From positions 186,001-250,000 of the forward strand of contig NZ_WKJD01000019.1 of the NCBI RefSeq assembly GCF_009674665.1: a DNA stretch of 64,000 nucleotides, read 5' to 3'. Positions 1-8,772 of the stretch are shown here, in pieces (position 1 is the stretch's first letter; each line of letters begins with the position of its first letter). This DNA comes from Agromyces kandeliae. Lineage in GTDB: Bacteria > Actinomycetota > Actinomycetes > Actinomycetales > Microbacteriaceae. The notes under the pieces are model-generated. The model did not search any database. It saw only the letters and a list, made by a program, of their open reading frames with translations, and was not told the origin of the DNA. The translations under genes and the position numbers were made by a program.

Positions 1-134
1 ACCGCGCGTCCGAACGCACGCGCCTTGGCGTCGATCCCCGAGAAGAACTCACGGCCCTGGGCCGTGCGGTTGACCTGGTGCGCGACGGCGAAGCCGACCG
101 CGACGCCGACGGTGAACCACAGGATGCTCTTCAC
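1..134 (-). CDS. Small single-TM membrane protein upstream of rpsD (partial, C-terminus beyond window)
   Basis: The gene starts with GTG at 134 and runs off the left edge; 44 residues are visible. A GAGGAG Shine-Dalgarno lies 7 bases before the GTG. The first 17 residues (VKSILWFTVGVAVGFAV) form a membrane segment, followed by a polar part with HQVNRTAQGREFF. Small proteins of this kind commonly lie between rpsD and alaS in Microbacteriaceae. The function is unknown. It is probably co-transcribed with rpsD, 137 bases upstream on the same strand. Confidence 0.6.
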   Translation of the reverse strand, partial: MKSILWFTVGVAVGFAVAHQVNRTAQGREFFSGIDAKARAFGRA

Positions 135-271
135 GTCTCACTCCTCGATGGGTCGTGCTCGCGCCGCGCGGTGCGCACGCGTCTCCTCAGTCTAGGGCGT
201 GCGACGGACGCCGCGGGGAGACGACGAACGGGGCCGCGGCGAACCGCGACCCCGTTCGGGCGAACCGCCGA

Positions 272-895
272 CTAGCGGGCGGCGTAGTACTCGACGACGA
301 GCTGGACGTCACACGTGACGGGCACCTCGGCGCGCTTCGGGCGACGCACGAGCGTGGCCTGCAGCTTGTCGAGCTCGACCTCGAGGTAGCCCGGGGTCTT
401 GGGGAGCACGTCGACGTGGCCGCCGGCCGCGGCGACCTGGAAGGGCTCGGTGCCCTCGGAGCGCTGCTTGACGCCCACGACCTGGCCCGGCTTCACGCGG
501 AACGACGGGCGGTCGACGATCTTGCCGTCGACGGTGATGTGACGGTGCACGACGAACTGGCGGGCCTGCGAGATGGTGCGGGCGAAGCCGGCGCGGAGCA
601 CGAGCGCGTCGAGGCGCATCTCGAGCAGCTCGACCAGGTTCTCACCGGTCATGCCGTCGGTGCGGCGGGCCTCGTTGAACGCGATGCGGAGCTGCTTCTC
701 GCGGATGCCGTACTGGGCGCGCAGGCGCTGCTTCTCGCGGAGGCGAACGGCGTAGTCGGAGTCCTGCTTGCGCTTGGTGCGGCCGTGCTCACCGGGAGCG
801 TACGGGCGCTTCTCCATGTACTTGGCGGCCTTCGGGGTGAGGGCGACGCCGAGCGCACGGGAGAGGCGGGTCTTGCTTCGGGACTGGTTGGTCAC
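272..895 (-). CDS. rpsD: 30S ribosomal protein S4
   Basis: Ribosomal protein S4 (207 aa) binds 16S rRNA early in small-subunit assembly. The N-terminal domain carries the KRPYAPGEHG signature near residues 28-37. The S4 RNA-binding fold spans about 93-150, and the C-terminus ends VVEYYAAR. The N-terminal zinc cysteines of the C+ form are absent, so this is the zinc-independent type usual in many Actinobacteria. The GTG at 895 is chosen because AAAGGA sits just upstream and the protein then begins VTNQSRSKTRLSRALG; the 8-residue longer reading would start inside the leader. A leader of about 160 nt precedes it, a possible place for S4 autoregulation. Confidence 0.97.
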   Translation of the reverse strand: MTNQSRSKTRLSRALGVALTPKAAKYMEKRPYAPGEHGRTKRKQDSDYAVRLREKQRLRAQYGIREKQLRIAFNEARRTDGMTGENLVELLEMRLDALVLRAGFARTISQARQFVVHRHITVDGKIVDRPSFRVKPGQVVGVKQRSEGTEPFQVAAAGGHVDVLPKTPGYLEVELDKLQATLVRRPKRAEVPVTCDVQLVVEYYAAR

Positions 896-1059
896 GATGT
901 CCTTTCGGAGGATTCTCAAACGGTGTGTTCCGGGCGCACCGAGCGCCGGAAAGACGATGTTCAGAGGGGTTCGCCACGGGGCGACCGGCTACAGGTCGCA
1001 TCCCTTCGCCGTGGAGACCGCGCAGCCGCACGCGAGAATCTGGCTTCAGGCCAGCGACG

Positions 1060-1065
1060 ATCCTA
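1060..1065 (-). promoter_or_regulatory. Candidate -10 element of the rpsD promoter
   Basis: Reading the minus strand, TAGGAT lies in the 184-base gap between the end of rarA and the start of rpsD. It would start a transcript with a leader of roughly 160 nt. No clear -35 hexamer is visible. Confidence 0.4.
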
Positions 1066-1079
1066 CCACGAGCGGCGGG

Positions 1080-2486
1080 TCAACGCTCACCGCGGACGAT
1101 CCGGCGCAGCTTGGCGAGCCGCGAGGACACCTCGCGCTCGTTCCCGTGCTCGGTCGGGCTGTAGTAGACGGCACCGCGGAGCGGGTCGGGCAGGTACTGC
1201 TGCGGCACGACGCCGATCGGGTCGTCGTGGGGGTACGCGTAGCCCTTGCCGTGCCCGAGCCGCTTCGCGCCGGGGTAGTGCGCATCGCGCAGGTGCTTGG
1301 GCACGCGGCCGGCGCGGCCTGCGCGGACGTCGGCCAGCGCCGCGTCGATCCCGAGGTACGCCGCGTTCGACTTCGGTGCGGTCGCCAGGTGCACGACGGC
1401 CTGGGCGAGCGGGATGCGGCCCTCGGGCATGCCGATGTACTGCACCGCGTCGGCCGCGGCGACCGCGACGCCGAGCGCGGTCGGGTCGGCCATGCCGATG
1501 TCCTCGGACGCGAGGACGATGATGCGACGGGCGATGAACCGAGGGTCCTCCCCGGCCTCGATCATCCGCGCGAGGTAGTGCAGCGCGGCATCGACGTCGC
1601 TGCCGCGCACCGACTTGATGAACGCGCTGATCACGTCGTAGTGCTCGTCGCCGTCGCGGTCGTACCTGAGGAGCGCACGGTCGACCGCCCGCGCGACCAC
1701 CTCGGGCGTGATCACCGGCAGCGGCGACCCGTCGGCCTCGACCCCGCTGCCGTCGGCCCCTTCATCGTCGACCTCGCCGGTATCGCCGGAGGCATCCGTC
1801 GAGGCCTCGCTGATCGCGGACGTGGAGGCCGCCTCGAGGGCGGTCAGGGCGCGTCGCGCGTCGCCCGAGGCGAGGCGCACGATCGCCGCGCGCGCCTCCG
1901 GTGCGAGCTCGACCCTCCCGCCGAGACCGCGCGGATCGACGACCGCACGGTCGACGAGCAATGCCAGGTCGTCGTCGTCGAGCGTCTCGAGGGTGAGCAG
2001 GAGCGAACGCGACAGCAGCGGCGAGATCACCGAGAACGACGGGTTCTCGGTCGTCGCCGCCACGAGGATGACCCATCCGTTCTCGACGCCGGGCAGCAGT
2101 GCGTCCTGCTGCGCCTTCGTGAAGCGATGGATCTCGTCGAGGAACAGCACCGTCGAGACGCCGTACAGGTCGCGGTCCGCGCGGGCCGCCTCCATCACCT
2201 GGCGCACGTCGCGCACGCCGGCGGTGACCGCCGAGAGCTCGACGAACTTGCGACCCGACGATCGGGCGATCGCCTGCGCGAGCGTGGTCTTGCCGGTGCC
2301 TGGCGGACCCCAGAGGATCACCGACACCGCACCCGACTCGCCCGTGCGGTCGGCCGCGAGCGCCACGAGCGGCGAACCCGGCGTCAGGAGGTGCCGCTGA
2401 CCTGCCACCTCATCGAGGCTCCGCGGCCGCATCCGCACCGCGAGCGGGGTCGCCCCCGCACGCAACCCCTGGGCCGAATCCACCAT
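1080..2486 (-). CDS. rarA: Replication-associated recombination protein A (AAA+ ATPase, RarA/MgsA)
   Basis: A 468-aa AAA+ ATPase of the RarA/MgsA/WRNIP1 family, which acts at stalled replication forks. Walker A GPPGTGKT is at 60-67, Walker B VLFLDE at 113-118 and the sensor-like TTENPSF at about 145. The C-terminal MgsA-type domain includes [16 protein letters not shown] and the ASEDIG motif. An acidic, Ser/Gly-rich insert of about 30 residues near 235-265 is longer than in most homologues and looks like a flexible linker. The ATG at 2486 has no Shine-Dalgarno, but TACGCT lies 7 bases before it, which fits a leaderless mRNA. It ends 184 bp before rpsD, a standard actinobacterial neighbour. 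Confidence 0.93.
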   Translation of the reverse strand: MVDSAQGLRAGATPLAVRMRPRSLDEVAGQRHLLTPGSPLVALAADRTGESGAVSVILWGPPGTGKTTLAQAIARSSGRKFVELSAVTAGVRDVRQVMEAARADRDLYGVSTVLFLDEIHRFTKAQQDALLPGVENGWVILVAATTENPSFSVISPLLSRSLLLTLETLDDDDLALLVDRAVVDPRGLGGRVELAPEARAAIVRLASGDARRALTALEAASTSAISEASTDASGDTGEVDDEGADGSGVEADGSPLPVITPEVVARAVDRALLRYDRDGDEHYDVISAFIKSVRGSDVDAALHYLARMIEAGEDPRFIARRIIVLASEDIGMADPTALGVAVAAADAVQYIGMPEGRIPLAQAVVHLATAPKSNAAYLGIDAALADVRAGRAGRVPKHLRDAHYPGAKRLGHGKGYAYPHDDPIGVVPQQYLPDPLRGAVYYSPTEHGNEREVSSRLAKLRRIVRGER

Positions 2487-2607
2487 GCGGACCAGCGTAA
2501 TCGCGGCGACCGACAGGGCCCGACCCGTGGGCGGCCGTGCTGGATTCGCCCGGGCGCGCCGCGGTTGCGTAGGCTCTCCTCCGCAGGATTTCCCCCGAAG
2601 GAGCAGC

Positions 2608-3375
2608 GTGGCAACGAACGACCGTCAGGCGCGCGAGGAACGCTCGCGCCTCCGCACGTACCAGGCCCGCCAGGAGGTGCACCGCCGGTCCGTTCGGCGC
2701 CGCACGCGAGACAACGTGCTCGCGGGCGTGGGGCTCGTCGTGGTGCTCGCGCTCGCGACGGGTGCGCAGCTCTTCTACTTCTCGGGCGGCCCCGGCGCGC
2801 CCGCAGCCGAACCGACGCCCTCGCCGACGCCCAGCGCCGAGGCCACCGAGGTCCCCTCCCCCGACCTCGCCGAGGACCGGACCTGGGTCGGGGCGCTGAC
2901 GCTCAACGACACCTCGCTCTCGATCGAGCTCGACGGCGCCGCGGCGCCGCAGGCCGTCGCGAGCACGGTCACCCTCGTCGACTCGGGGTTCTACGACGGG
3001 CTCACCTGCCACCGCCTCACGACCGACGGCATCTTCGTGCTCCAGTGCGGCGATCCGAACGGCGACGGCTCGGGCGGACCCGGGTACAGCTACGGCCCGG
3101 TCGAGAACGCGCCCGCCGATGACGTCTATCCGGCGGGCACCATCGCGATGGCCCGTCAGGGCGGCGTCGCCGAGAGCCAGGGCAGCCAGTTCTTCATCGT
3201 CTACGAGGACTCGACGATCCCCTCCGACGCCGCGGGCGGCTACACCGTGATCGGCCGCGTGACCGACGGGCTCGACGCGTTGCGCGCCGACATCACCGAC
3301 CAGGGCGTCGCCGACGATGCCGCCGACGGCGCACCCGTGCGCCCGGTGAGCATCACGTCGTTCATCGTCGAATGA
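2608..3375 (+). CDS. Membrane-anchored cyclophilin-type peptidyl-prolyl isomerase
   Basis: A 255-aa protein with a basic N-terminus, one membrane segment at about 37-58, a Pro/Ser/Glu-rich linker (63-88) and an extracytoplasmic cyclophilin domain (90-255). The domain keeps [17 protein letters not shown] and GSQFFIVY, the substrate-groove motifs of actinobacterial cyclophilins. It should catalyse prolyl cis-trans isomerisation of exported proteins. GTG 2608 is chosen because AAGGAG lies 5 bases upstream and the residues encoded before it resemble no family member. It is divergent from rarA and followed by the DUF349 gene on the same strand. Confidence 0.9.
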   Translation: MATNDRQAREERSRLRTYQARQEVHRRSVRRRTRDNVLAGVGLVVVLALATGAQLFYFSGGPGAPAAEPTPSPTPSAEATEVPSPDLAEDRTWVGALTLNDTSLSIELDGAAAPQAVASTVTLVDSGFYDGLTCHRLTTDGIFVLQCGDPNGDGSGGPGYSYGPVENAPADDVYPAGTIAMARQGGVAESQGSQFFIVYEDSTIPSDAAGGYTVIGRVTDGLDALRADITDQGVADDAADGAPVRPVSITSFIVE

Positions 3376-3484
3376 GCGCCCACGTCCGCGCTCGGATGCG
3401 GCCGACGCCGTTCCCGAGGGTGCAATAGGCTTGATGCCGTCATCCGCCGCGCACGCGGCATCCGCACGACGACAGGGTGAGTTC

Positions 3485-4717
3485 GTGACCGATTCAGCAC
3501 AGCAACCGTGGGGCCGCGTCGACGAGACGGGCACCGTCTTCGTGCGGACCAGCGAGGGCGAGCGCGAGGTCGGGCAGTACCCCGATGCGACTCCGGAAGA
3601 GGCGCTGGCGTACTTCGAGCGCAAGTACGCCGACCTGGCGGGCGCGGTCGGGCTGCTCGAGCAGCGCGTGCGCCGCGGTGCACCGGCAGCGGATGTCGCC
3701 AAGGCCGTCGACACGCTCCGGGCGAGCGTCGCCGACGCCCACGCCGTCGGCGACCTCGACGCGCTCACGCGCCGGCTCGAGGCCCTCTCCGGCACGACGC
3801 AGGAGCTCACGGCGCAGCAGCAGGCCGAGGCCAAGGCCGCGCTCGCCGACGCGATCGCAGAGCGCACCCGCATCGTCGAGGAGGCCGAGGCGCTCGCCGC
3901 GCAGGACCCCGCGAAGACCCAGTGGAAGCAGACCTCCGCCGAACTCGACGCCCTCTTCGCCCGCTGGCAGCAGCACCAGCAGGACGGCCCGCGGCTGCCC
4001 AAGGGCGAGGCGAACGAGCTCTGGAAGCGATTCCGCGCCGCACGCTCGACGATCGAACAGCATCGCAAGGCGTTCTTCGCCGAGCTCGACGCCTCGCACC
4101 GCGAGGTGCGCCAGCGCAAGCAGCGGCTCATCGAGCGCGCCGAGGCCCTCGCGCCGCGCGGCGCCGACGGCGTCGTCGAGTACCGCTCGCTCCTCGACGA
4201 GTGGAAGCAGGCGGGCCGCGCGGGCAAGAAGGTCGACGACGCGCTCTGGGCGAAGTTCAAGGCCGCGGGAGACGTGCTCTTCCAGGCCAAGGCCGAGATC
4301 GACGCCAAGGACGACGAGGAGTACCGCGCCAACCTCACCGAGAAGCTCGCGCTGCTCGACGAGGCCGACGCACTGCTCGCCTCGAAGGACGCGCGTGCGG
4401 CCCGTTCGACGCTGAACGGCATCCAGCGCCGATGGGACGACATCGGCCGCGTTCCGCGCGACCAGGTGCGCACCGTCGAGGACCGCCTCCGCAAGGTGGA
4501 GAACCACGTCCGCGCACTCGAGGACGAGCGCTGGGAACGCGAGGACCCCGAGAAGAAGGCGCGCTCCGAGGGCATGCTCGGCCAGCTGCACGACGCGATC
4601 GCGAAGCTCGAGGCCGAGCTCGCCGAGGCCGAGGCCGCCGGCGACGCGAAGGCCATCGCCGCCGCACGCGAGGCGCTCGACGCCCGCCGGGCCTGGCTCA
4701 AGGCCGTCGGCGGCTGA
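3485..4717 (+). CDS. DUF349 domain-containing coiled-coil protein
   Basis: A 410-aa, highly charged, almost wholly alpha-helical protein built of repeated DUF349-type helical units, for example WKQTSAELDALFARW and WDDIGRVPRDQV. It has no signal peptide or membrane segment. The N-terminus PWGRVDETGTVFVRTSEGER is the conserved start of the actinobacterial family. I chose GTG 3485 over the upstream ATG at 3431 because the family start begins there and GGGTGA precedes it. The biochemical role is unknown; its place between a cyclophilin gene and rsh is conserved in relatives. A long perfect hairpin follows the stop. Confidence 0.85.
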   Translation: MTDSAQQPWGRVDETGTVFVRTSEGEREVGQYPDATPEEALAYFERKYADLAGAVGLLEQRVRRGAPAADVAKAVDTLRASVADAHAVGDLDALTRRLEALSGTTQELTAQQQAEAKAALADAIAERTRIVEEAEALAAQDPAKTQWKQTSAELDALFARWQQHQQDGPRLPKGEANELWKRFRAARSTIEQHRKAFFAELDASHREVRQRKQRLIERAEALAPRGADGVVEYRSLLDEWKQAGRAGKKVDDALWAKFKAAGDVLFQAKAEIDAKDDEEYRANLTEKLALLDEADALLASKDARAARSTLNGIQRRWDDIGRVPRDQVRTVEDRLRKVENHVRALEDERWEREDPEKKARSEGMLGQLHDAIAKLEAELAEAEAAGDAKAIAAAREALDARRAWLKAVGG

Positions 4718-4729
4718 CGGTCCGCTCAC

Positions 4730-4773
4730 CGCACTCGACCCGTCGCCGCGCTCGCGGCGGCGGGTCGAGTGCG
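4730..4773 (+). terminator. Strong intrinsic hairpin after the DUF349 gene
   Basis: Two 21-base arms (4730-4750 and 4753-4773) pair fully apart from one G-U pair and are separated by only 2 bases. No U-tract follows, as is usual for high-GC actinobacterial terminators. Confidence 0.7.
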
Positions 4774-4874
4774 TTCGGCGACGTCCCCTGCACGTCCGAC
4801 CGATCACCGGCGATGATCCACAGCCCGGGCCGGAGACGACCCGATGCGCCGGCGAATGGCGGAACATAGGTCGC

Positions 4875-5450
4875 ATGGCGCGGCTTCCCTCGGTCCTCGA
4901 CCTCGACGACCTGCCCCTGGCCGAACTCTGCGCCGCGCGGCTCGACGGCGAGGTGATGCGCATCGGCGACGGGTGGTGCCCGGTCGACGAGCCCGACCTG
5001 CCCGGCCTCCGTGCCGCGGCGGTCGCGCCCGGTCTGCCGTCGCAGTTCGTCGTCGAGCGCCGGTCCGCCGCCTGGGTGCACGGCGCGCTTGTGTCTCCCC
5101 CGCGGGTCGCCGAGTGCTGCGTCCCGCTCTCGTCACGCGTGTCGACGCGGTCGTTGCCACCCGGGATGCTCCTGCGCGAGGTCGCGATCGCGCCCGCCGA
5201 CATCGTCGCGATCGGCGGCGTCCGGTGCACCACGCCGGATCGGACGGTCTACGACCTCGTGCGCGATGCGGAGCCCGCCCACGACGTGCTCAGGATCGTG
5301 GCCGCGCTGCTCAGCGCCGACCGGTCGATGGGCGGACGCGTCCGATCACGCCTGGAACTCGCCCATCGACTGCCCCACAAGGCAGCAGCGCTCGAACGCC
5401 TCACGGCGGCCGAGATCGCCGCGACCGTTCAGCCGTCGCTCACCCGATAG
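4875..5450 (+). CDS. AbiEi-like antitoxin-domain protein (solitary)
   Basis: A 191-aa protein resembling the actinobacterial AbiEi-like type IV antitoxin family. The central part has the family pattern [16 protein letters not shown], then a treble of hydrophobic strands and [17 protein letters not shown]. The N-terminal winged-helix typical of AbiEi is short or degenerate here (residues 1-45). No AbiEii nucleotidyltransferase toxin is adjacent, so a toxin-antitoxin role cannot be assumed. Its last 22 bases overlap the 3' end of rsh on the opposite strand. CATAGG a few bases before the ATG may be the -10 of a leaderless transcript. Confidence 0.6.
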   Translation: MARLPSVLDLDDLPLAELCAARLDGEVMRIGDGWCPVDEPDLPGLRAAAVAPGLPSQFVVERRSAAWVHGALVSPPRVAECCVPLSSRVSTRSLPPGMLLREVAIAPADIVAIGGVRCTTPDRTVYDLVRDAEPAHDVLRIVAALLSADRSMGGRVRSRLELAHRLPHKAAALERLTAAEIAATVQPSLTR

Positions 5451-7684
5451 ACGTCGTAGACGGCGTCGATGCGGCGAACGGCGTTCAGGACGCGGTCGAG
5501 GTGCGTGGTGTCGCCCATCTCGAAGACGAACCGACTGATGGCCAACCGGTCCGACGACGTCGAGACGTTCGCGGACAGTATGTTCACATGGTGCTCGCTG
5601 AGGACCCGCGTGACGTCCGACAGGAGCCCGGCACGATCGAGCGCCTCGATCTGGATCTGCACAAGGAACACGCTCTTGGAGCTCGGCGCCCACTCGACAT
5701 CGATCATCCGCTCGGGCTCGCGGAGCAGCGACTGCACGTTGTGGCACGACGCCTGGTGCACCGAGACCCCGGAACCTCGCGTGATGAAGCCGACGATGTC
5801 GTCACCGGGCACCGGTGTGCAGCACCGCGCGATCTTGACGAGGATGTCGGGGGCGCCGCGCACGAGCACGCCGGAATCGCTGGTCCTCGGCAGCGGTCGC
5901 GAGCGGACCGGGATGGCGGGCAGCTCGGGCTCGTCGGCATCGTCGACATCGCGGACCAGGGCGATGACCTTCTCGATGACGGACTGCGTCGACACGTGCC
6001 CCTCGCCGACGGCGGCGTACAGCGCCGACACGTCGTCGTAGCGCAGCTGGGCCGCCACCTCGGCGAACGAATCCTGGCTCATGAGCTTCTGGAGCGGGAG
6101 GTTCTGCTTGCGCATCGCCCGGGCGATCGCGTCGCGGCCGTGCTCGATCGCCTCGTCGCGTCGCTCCTTGGTGAACCACTGGCGGATCTTGCTCCGCGCG
6201 CGTGGGCTCTTGACGAAGATCAGCCAGTCCTTGCTCGGACCCGAGTCTGGGTTCTTCGACGTGAACACCTCGACGACGTCGCCGCTCACCAGCTCGCTCT
6301 CGAGCGGCACGAGACGGCCGTTGACCTTCGCGCCCATCGTGCGGTGGCCGACCTCGGTGTGCACGGCGTACGCGAAGTCGACCGGGGTCGCGCCGGCCGG
6401 CAGCCCGATGACGCGGCCCTTCGGCGTGAAGACGTAGACCTCCTTCGCGCCGATCTCGAACCGCAGCGAGTCGAGGAACTCGCCGGGATCGGCCGTCTCC
6501 GCCTGCCAATCCGAGATGTGCGCGAGCCAAGCCATGTCGGCATCTCCGCGGGTCCCTCCGCCGTCGACGTGGCCGGCGGCCATCCGCTCCTTGTACTTCC
6601 AGTGCGCCGCCACGCCGTACTCGGCGCGCTGGTGCATGTCGTGCGTGCGGATCTGGATCTCGACCGGACGGCCCTTCGGTCCGATCACGGTCGTGTGCAG
6701 CGACTGGTACAGGTTGAACTTCGGCGTCGCGATGTAATCCTTGAAACGGCCGGGGACCGGCGTCCATCGCGCGTGGATGGATCCCAGGACGGCATAGCAG
6801 TCGCGCACCGAGTTCACCAGGATGCGGATGCCGACGAGGTCGTAGATGTCGTCGAAGTCCCGGCCGCGGACGATCATCTTCTGGTAGATGGAGTAGTACT
6901 GCTTCGGCCGTCCGACGACCTTGCCGCGGATGCGAGCCGCCTTGAGGTCGTCCGAGACGAGGTCGATCACCGACTGGACGTACTCCTCGCGCTGGGGCGT
7001 CCGCTGCTTGACCAGGCTCTCGATCTCGGCGTAGAGCTTCGGGTAGAGCACCGCGAACGAGAGGTCCTCGAGTTCCCACTTGATGGTCTGGATTCCGAGG
7101 CGGTGCGCGAGCGGCGCGTAGATCTCGAGGGTCTCGGTGGCCTTGCGCGACGCCGAGGCCGCCGGGACGAAGCCCCACGTGCGCGCGTTGTGCAGGCGGT
7201 CGGCGAGCTTGATGATCAGCACGCGGATGTCCTTGGACATCGCGACGATCATCTTGCGGACGGTCTCCGCCTGGGTCGAATCGCCGTACTTGACCTTGTC
7301 GAGCTTCGTGACGCCGTCGACGAGCATCGCGATCTCGTCACCGAAGTCGGCGCGCAGCTGGTCGAGCGTGTACGCGGTGTCCTCGACGGTGTCGTGGAGG
7401 AGGGCGGCTGCCACGGCCTTGGATCCGATGCCGAGATCGGCGAGGATCTGGGCGACCGCGATCGGGTGCGTGATGTACGGTTCACCGCTGCGTCGCTTCT
7501 GGCCTTCGTGCGCGCGCTCGGCTACCGTGTACGCCCGTTCGATGACCGAGAGATCGGCCTTCGGATGGTGCATGCGCACCGTCCGCATCACGCTGTCGAC
7601 CGCCCCAGCGGGAAGCGCCTTGGAGAAGATCCGTGGCACGAGTCGACGCAGTGACGCCGTCGAGTTGACACCGGTATCGGTCAT
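5429..7684 (-). CDS. rsh: Bifunctional (p)ppGpp synthetase/hydrolase RelA/SpoT (Rsh)
   Basis: A 751-aa long RSH enzyme that makes and degrades the stringent-response alarmone. The HD hydrolase domain is intact, with LLHDTVED at 96-102 and [11 protein letters not shown] at 159-169. The synthetase domain has [19 protein letters not shown] (313-331) and EIQIRT (342-347). A TGS domain (about 405-465) and a C-terminal ACT domain (about 670-751) follow. Both catalytic halves look functional, as expected for the single long RSH of Actinobacteria. ATG 7684 is preferred because GGAGGT lies 9 bases upstream. It is downstream of secF on the same strand and its 3' end overlaps the AbiEi-like gene convergently. 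Confidence 0.96.
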   Translation of the reverse strand: MTDTGVNSTASLRRLVPRIFSKALPAGAVDSVMRTVRMHHPKADLSVIERAYTVAERAHEGQKRRSGEPYITHPIAVAQILADLGIGSKAVAAALLHDTVEDTAYTLDQLRADFGDEIAMLVDGVTKLDKVKYGDSTQAETVRKMIVAMSKDIRVLIIKLADRLHNARTWGFVPAASASRKATETLEIYAPLAHRLGIQTIKWELEDLSFAVLYPKLYAEIESLVKQRTPQREEYVQSVIDLVSDDLKAARIRGKVVGRPKQYYSIYQKMIVRGRDFDDIYDLVGIRILVNSVRDCYAVLGSIHARWTPVPGRFKDYIATPKFNLYQSLHTTVIGPKGRPVEIQIRTHDMHQRAEYGVAAHWKYKERMAAGHVDGGGTRGDADMAWLAHISDWQAETADPGEFLDSLRFEIGAKEVYVFTPKGRVIGLPAGATPVDFAYAVHTEVGHRTMGAKVNGRLVPLESELVSGDVVEVFTSKNPDSGPSKDWLIFVKSPRARSKIRQWFTKERRDEAIEHGRDAIARAMRKQNLPLQKLMSQDSFAEVAAQLRYDDVSALYAAVGEGHVSTQSVIEKVIALVRDVDDADEPELPAIPVRSRPLPRTSDSGVLVRGAPDILVKIARCCTPVPGDDIVGFITRGSGVSVHQASCHNVQSLLREPERMIDVEWAPSSKSVFLVQIQIEALDRAGLLSDVTRVLSEHHVNILSANVSTSSDRLAISRFVFEMGDTTHLDRVLNAVRRIDAVYDVYRVSDG

Positions 7685-7758
7685 GAGCCCCGCACCTCCA
7701 GACCTCAATTATCACCGCTTCCGTAACGGTCGCGCGCCATCGAGGTCCGGAGGACGCC

Positions 7759-8772
7759 TCAGGCGACCGGCAGGGCCTCGGCCGAAGACCCTCCGGCGCG
7801 CTCGCGCTCCTTGAGGACCTTCTGGTCGTGGCGCTTGATCGCCGACTCCCCCTCGCGCAGCTGCGAGTAGAGCGGCGCGGCGATGAAGACGGTGGACCAG
7901 GTGCCGACGAGGATGCCGATGAGCAGCGCGAGCGAGATGTCGCGCAGCGTGTCGGCGCCGAGCACGCCCGCACCGATGAACAGGATGGCCGCGACAGGCA
8001 GCGCCGCGACCACGCTCGTGTTGATCGAGCGGACCAGCGTCTGGTTCACGGCGAGGTTGACGGACTCGGCGAACGTGCGACGGGATTCCTGGCCGTCCTC
8101 CGAGGTGTTCTCGCGGATCTTGTCGAAGACCACGACGGTGTCGTAGAGCGAGTAGCTGAGGATGGTCAGGATTCCGATCACCGCTGCGGGTGTCACCTCG
8201 AAGCCGACCGCCGCATAGAGGCCCGCGGTGACGATCAGGTCGCCGAGCAGCGACAGGATCGCCGCCAGCGACATCTTCCAGGTGCGGAAGTACAACGCCA
8301 TGATGACGGCAGCGAGCAGCAGGAAGGCCAGGAGGCCGAGCAGCGCCTGGCGCGTGATGTCCGCACCCCAGCTCGCGCCGATGAACGAGGAGGTCACCTC
8401 GGATTCGGGCACGCCGTAGGCATCCGCGAGGACCGTGGTGAGCTCACGGGACTCCGCCTGCTCGAGCTGGTCGGTCTGCACGCGCACGCCGTCCTCGCCC
8501 ACGATGGTCACGCGGGCGACCGCACCCGGCACGACCTCGGCGACCGCATCGATCGCGGGCTGCTCGGTCGCGTTCGCGACGCCGGCGATCTGGAACTGCG
8601 AACCGCCGCGGAACTCGATGCCGAAGTTGAAGCCGCGCACGACGGGCACCAGCACGGAGAGGATGATCAGCACGGCGGCGATCGTGTACCACTTCTTGCG
8701 CCCGCCGACGAAGTTGAACGAACGCTTGCCCGTGTAGAGGTCGTTGCCGAACGTGGTGAGTCGGTTGGCCAT
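7759..8772 (-). CDS. secF: Protein translocase subunit SecF
   Basis: A 337-aa inner-membrane subunit of the SecDF complex, which uses the proton gradient to pull proteins out of the SecYEG channel. There is an N-terminal TM segment (about 29-48), a P4-type periplasmic part starting FNFGIEFRGGSQF, and five more TM segments including the RND-like stretch SYSLYDTVVVFDKIREN. A charged cytoplasmic tail ends it. The start overlaps the secD stop as TGATG, so the pair is translationally coupled. The N-terminus MANRLTTFGNDLYTGKRS matches family members. Confidence 0.96.
   Translation of the reverse strand: MANRLTTFGNDLYTGKRSFNFVGGRKKWYTIAAVLIILSVLVPVVRGFNFGIEFRGGSQFQIAGVANATEQPAIDAVAEVVPGAVARVTIVGEDGVRVQTDQLEQAESRELTTVLADAYGVPESEVTSSFIGASWGADITRQALLGLLAFLLLAAVIMALYFRTWKMSLAAILSLLGDLIVTAGLYAAVGFEVTPAAVIGILTILSYSLYDTVVVFDKIRENTSEDGQESRRTFAESVNLAVNQTLVRSINTSVVAALPVAAILFIGAGVLGADTLRDISLALLIGILVGTWSTVFIAAPLYSQLREGESAIKRHDQKVLKERERAGGSSAEALPVA

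Noticed and set aside
4844-7654. 936-residue plus-strand open frame opposite rsh
   Set aside because: It is the antisense shadow of rsh, with Arg/His/Asp-rich low-complexity translation and no domain; the minus-strand reading has all Rsh motifs.
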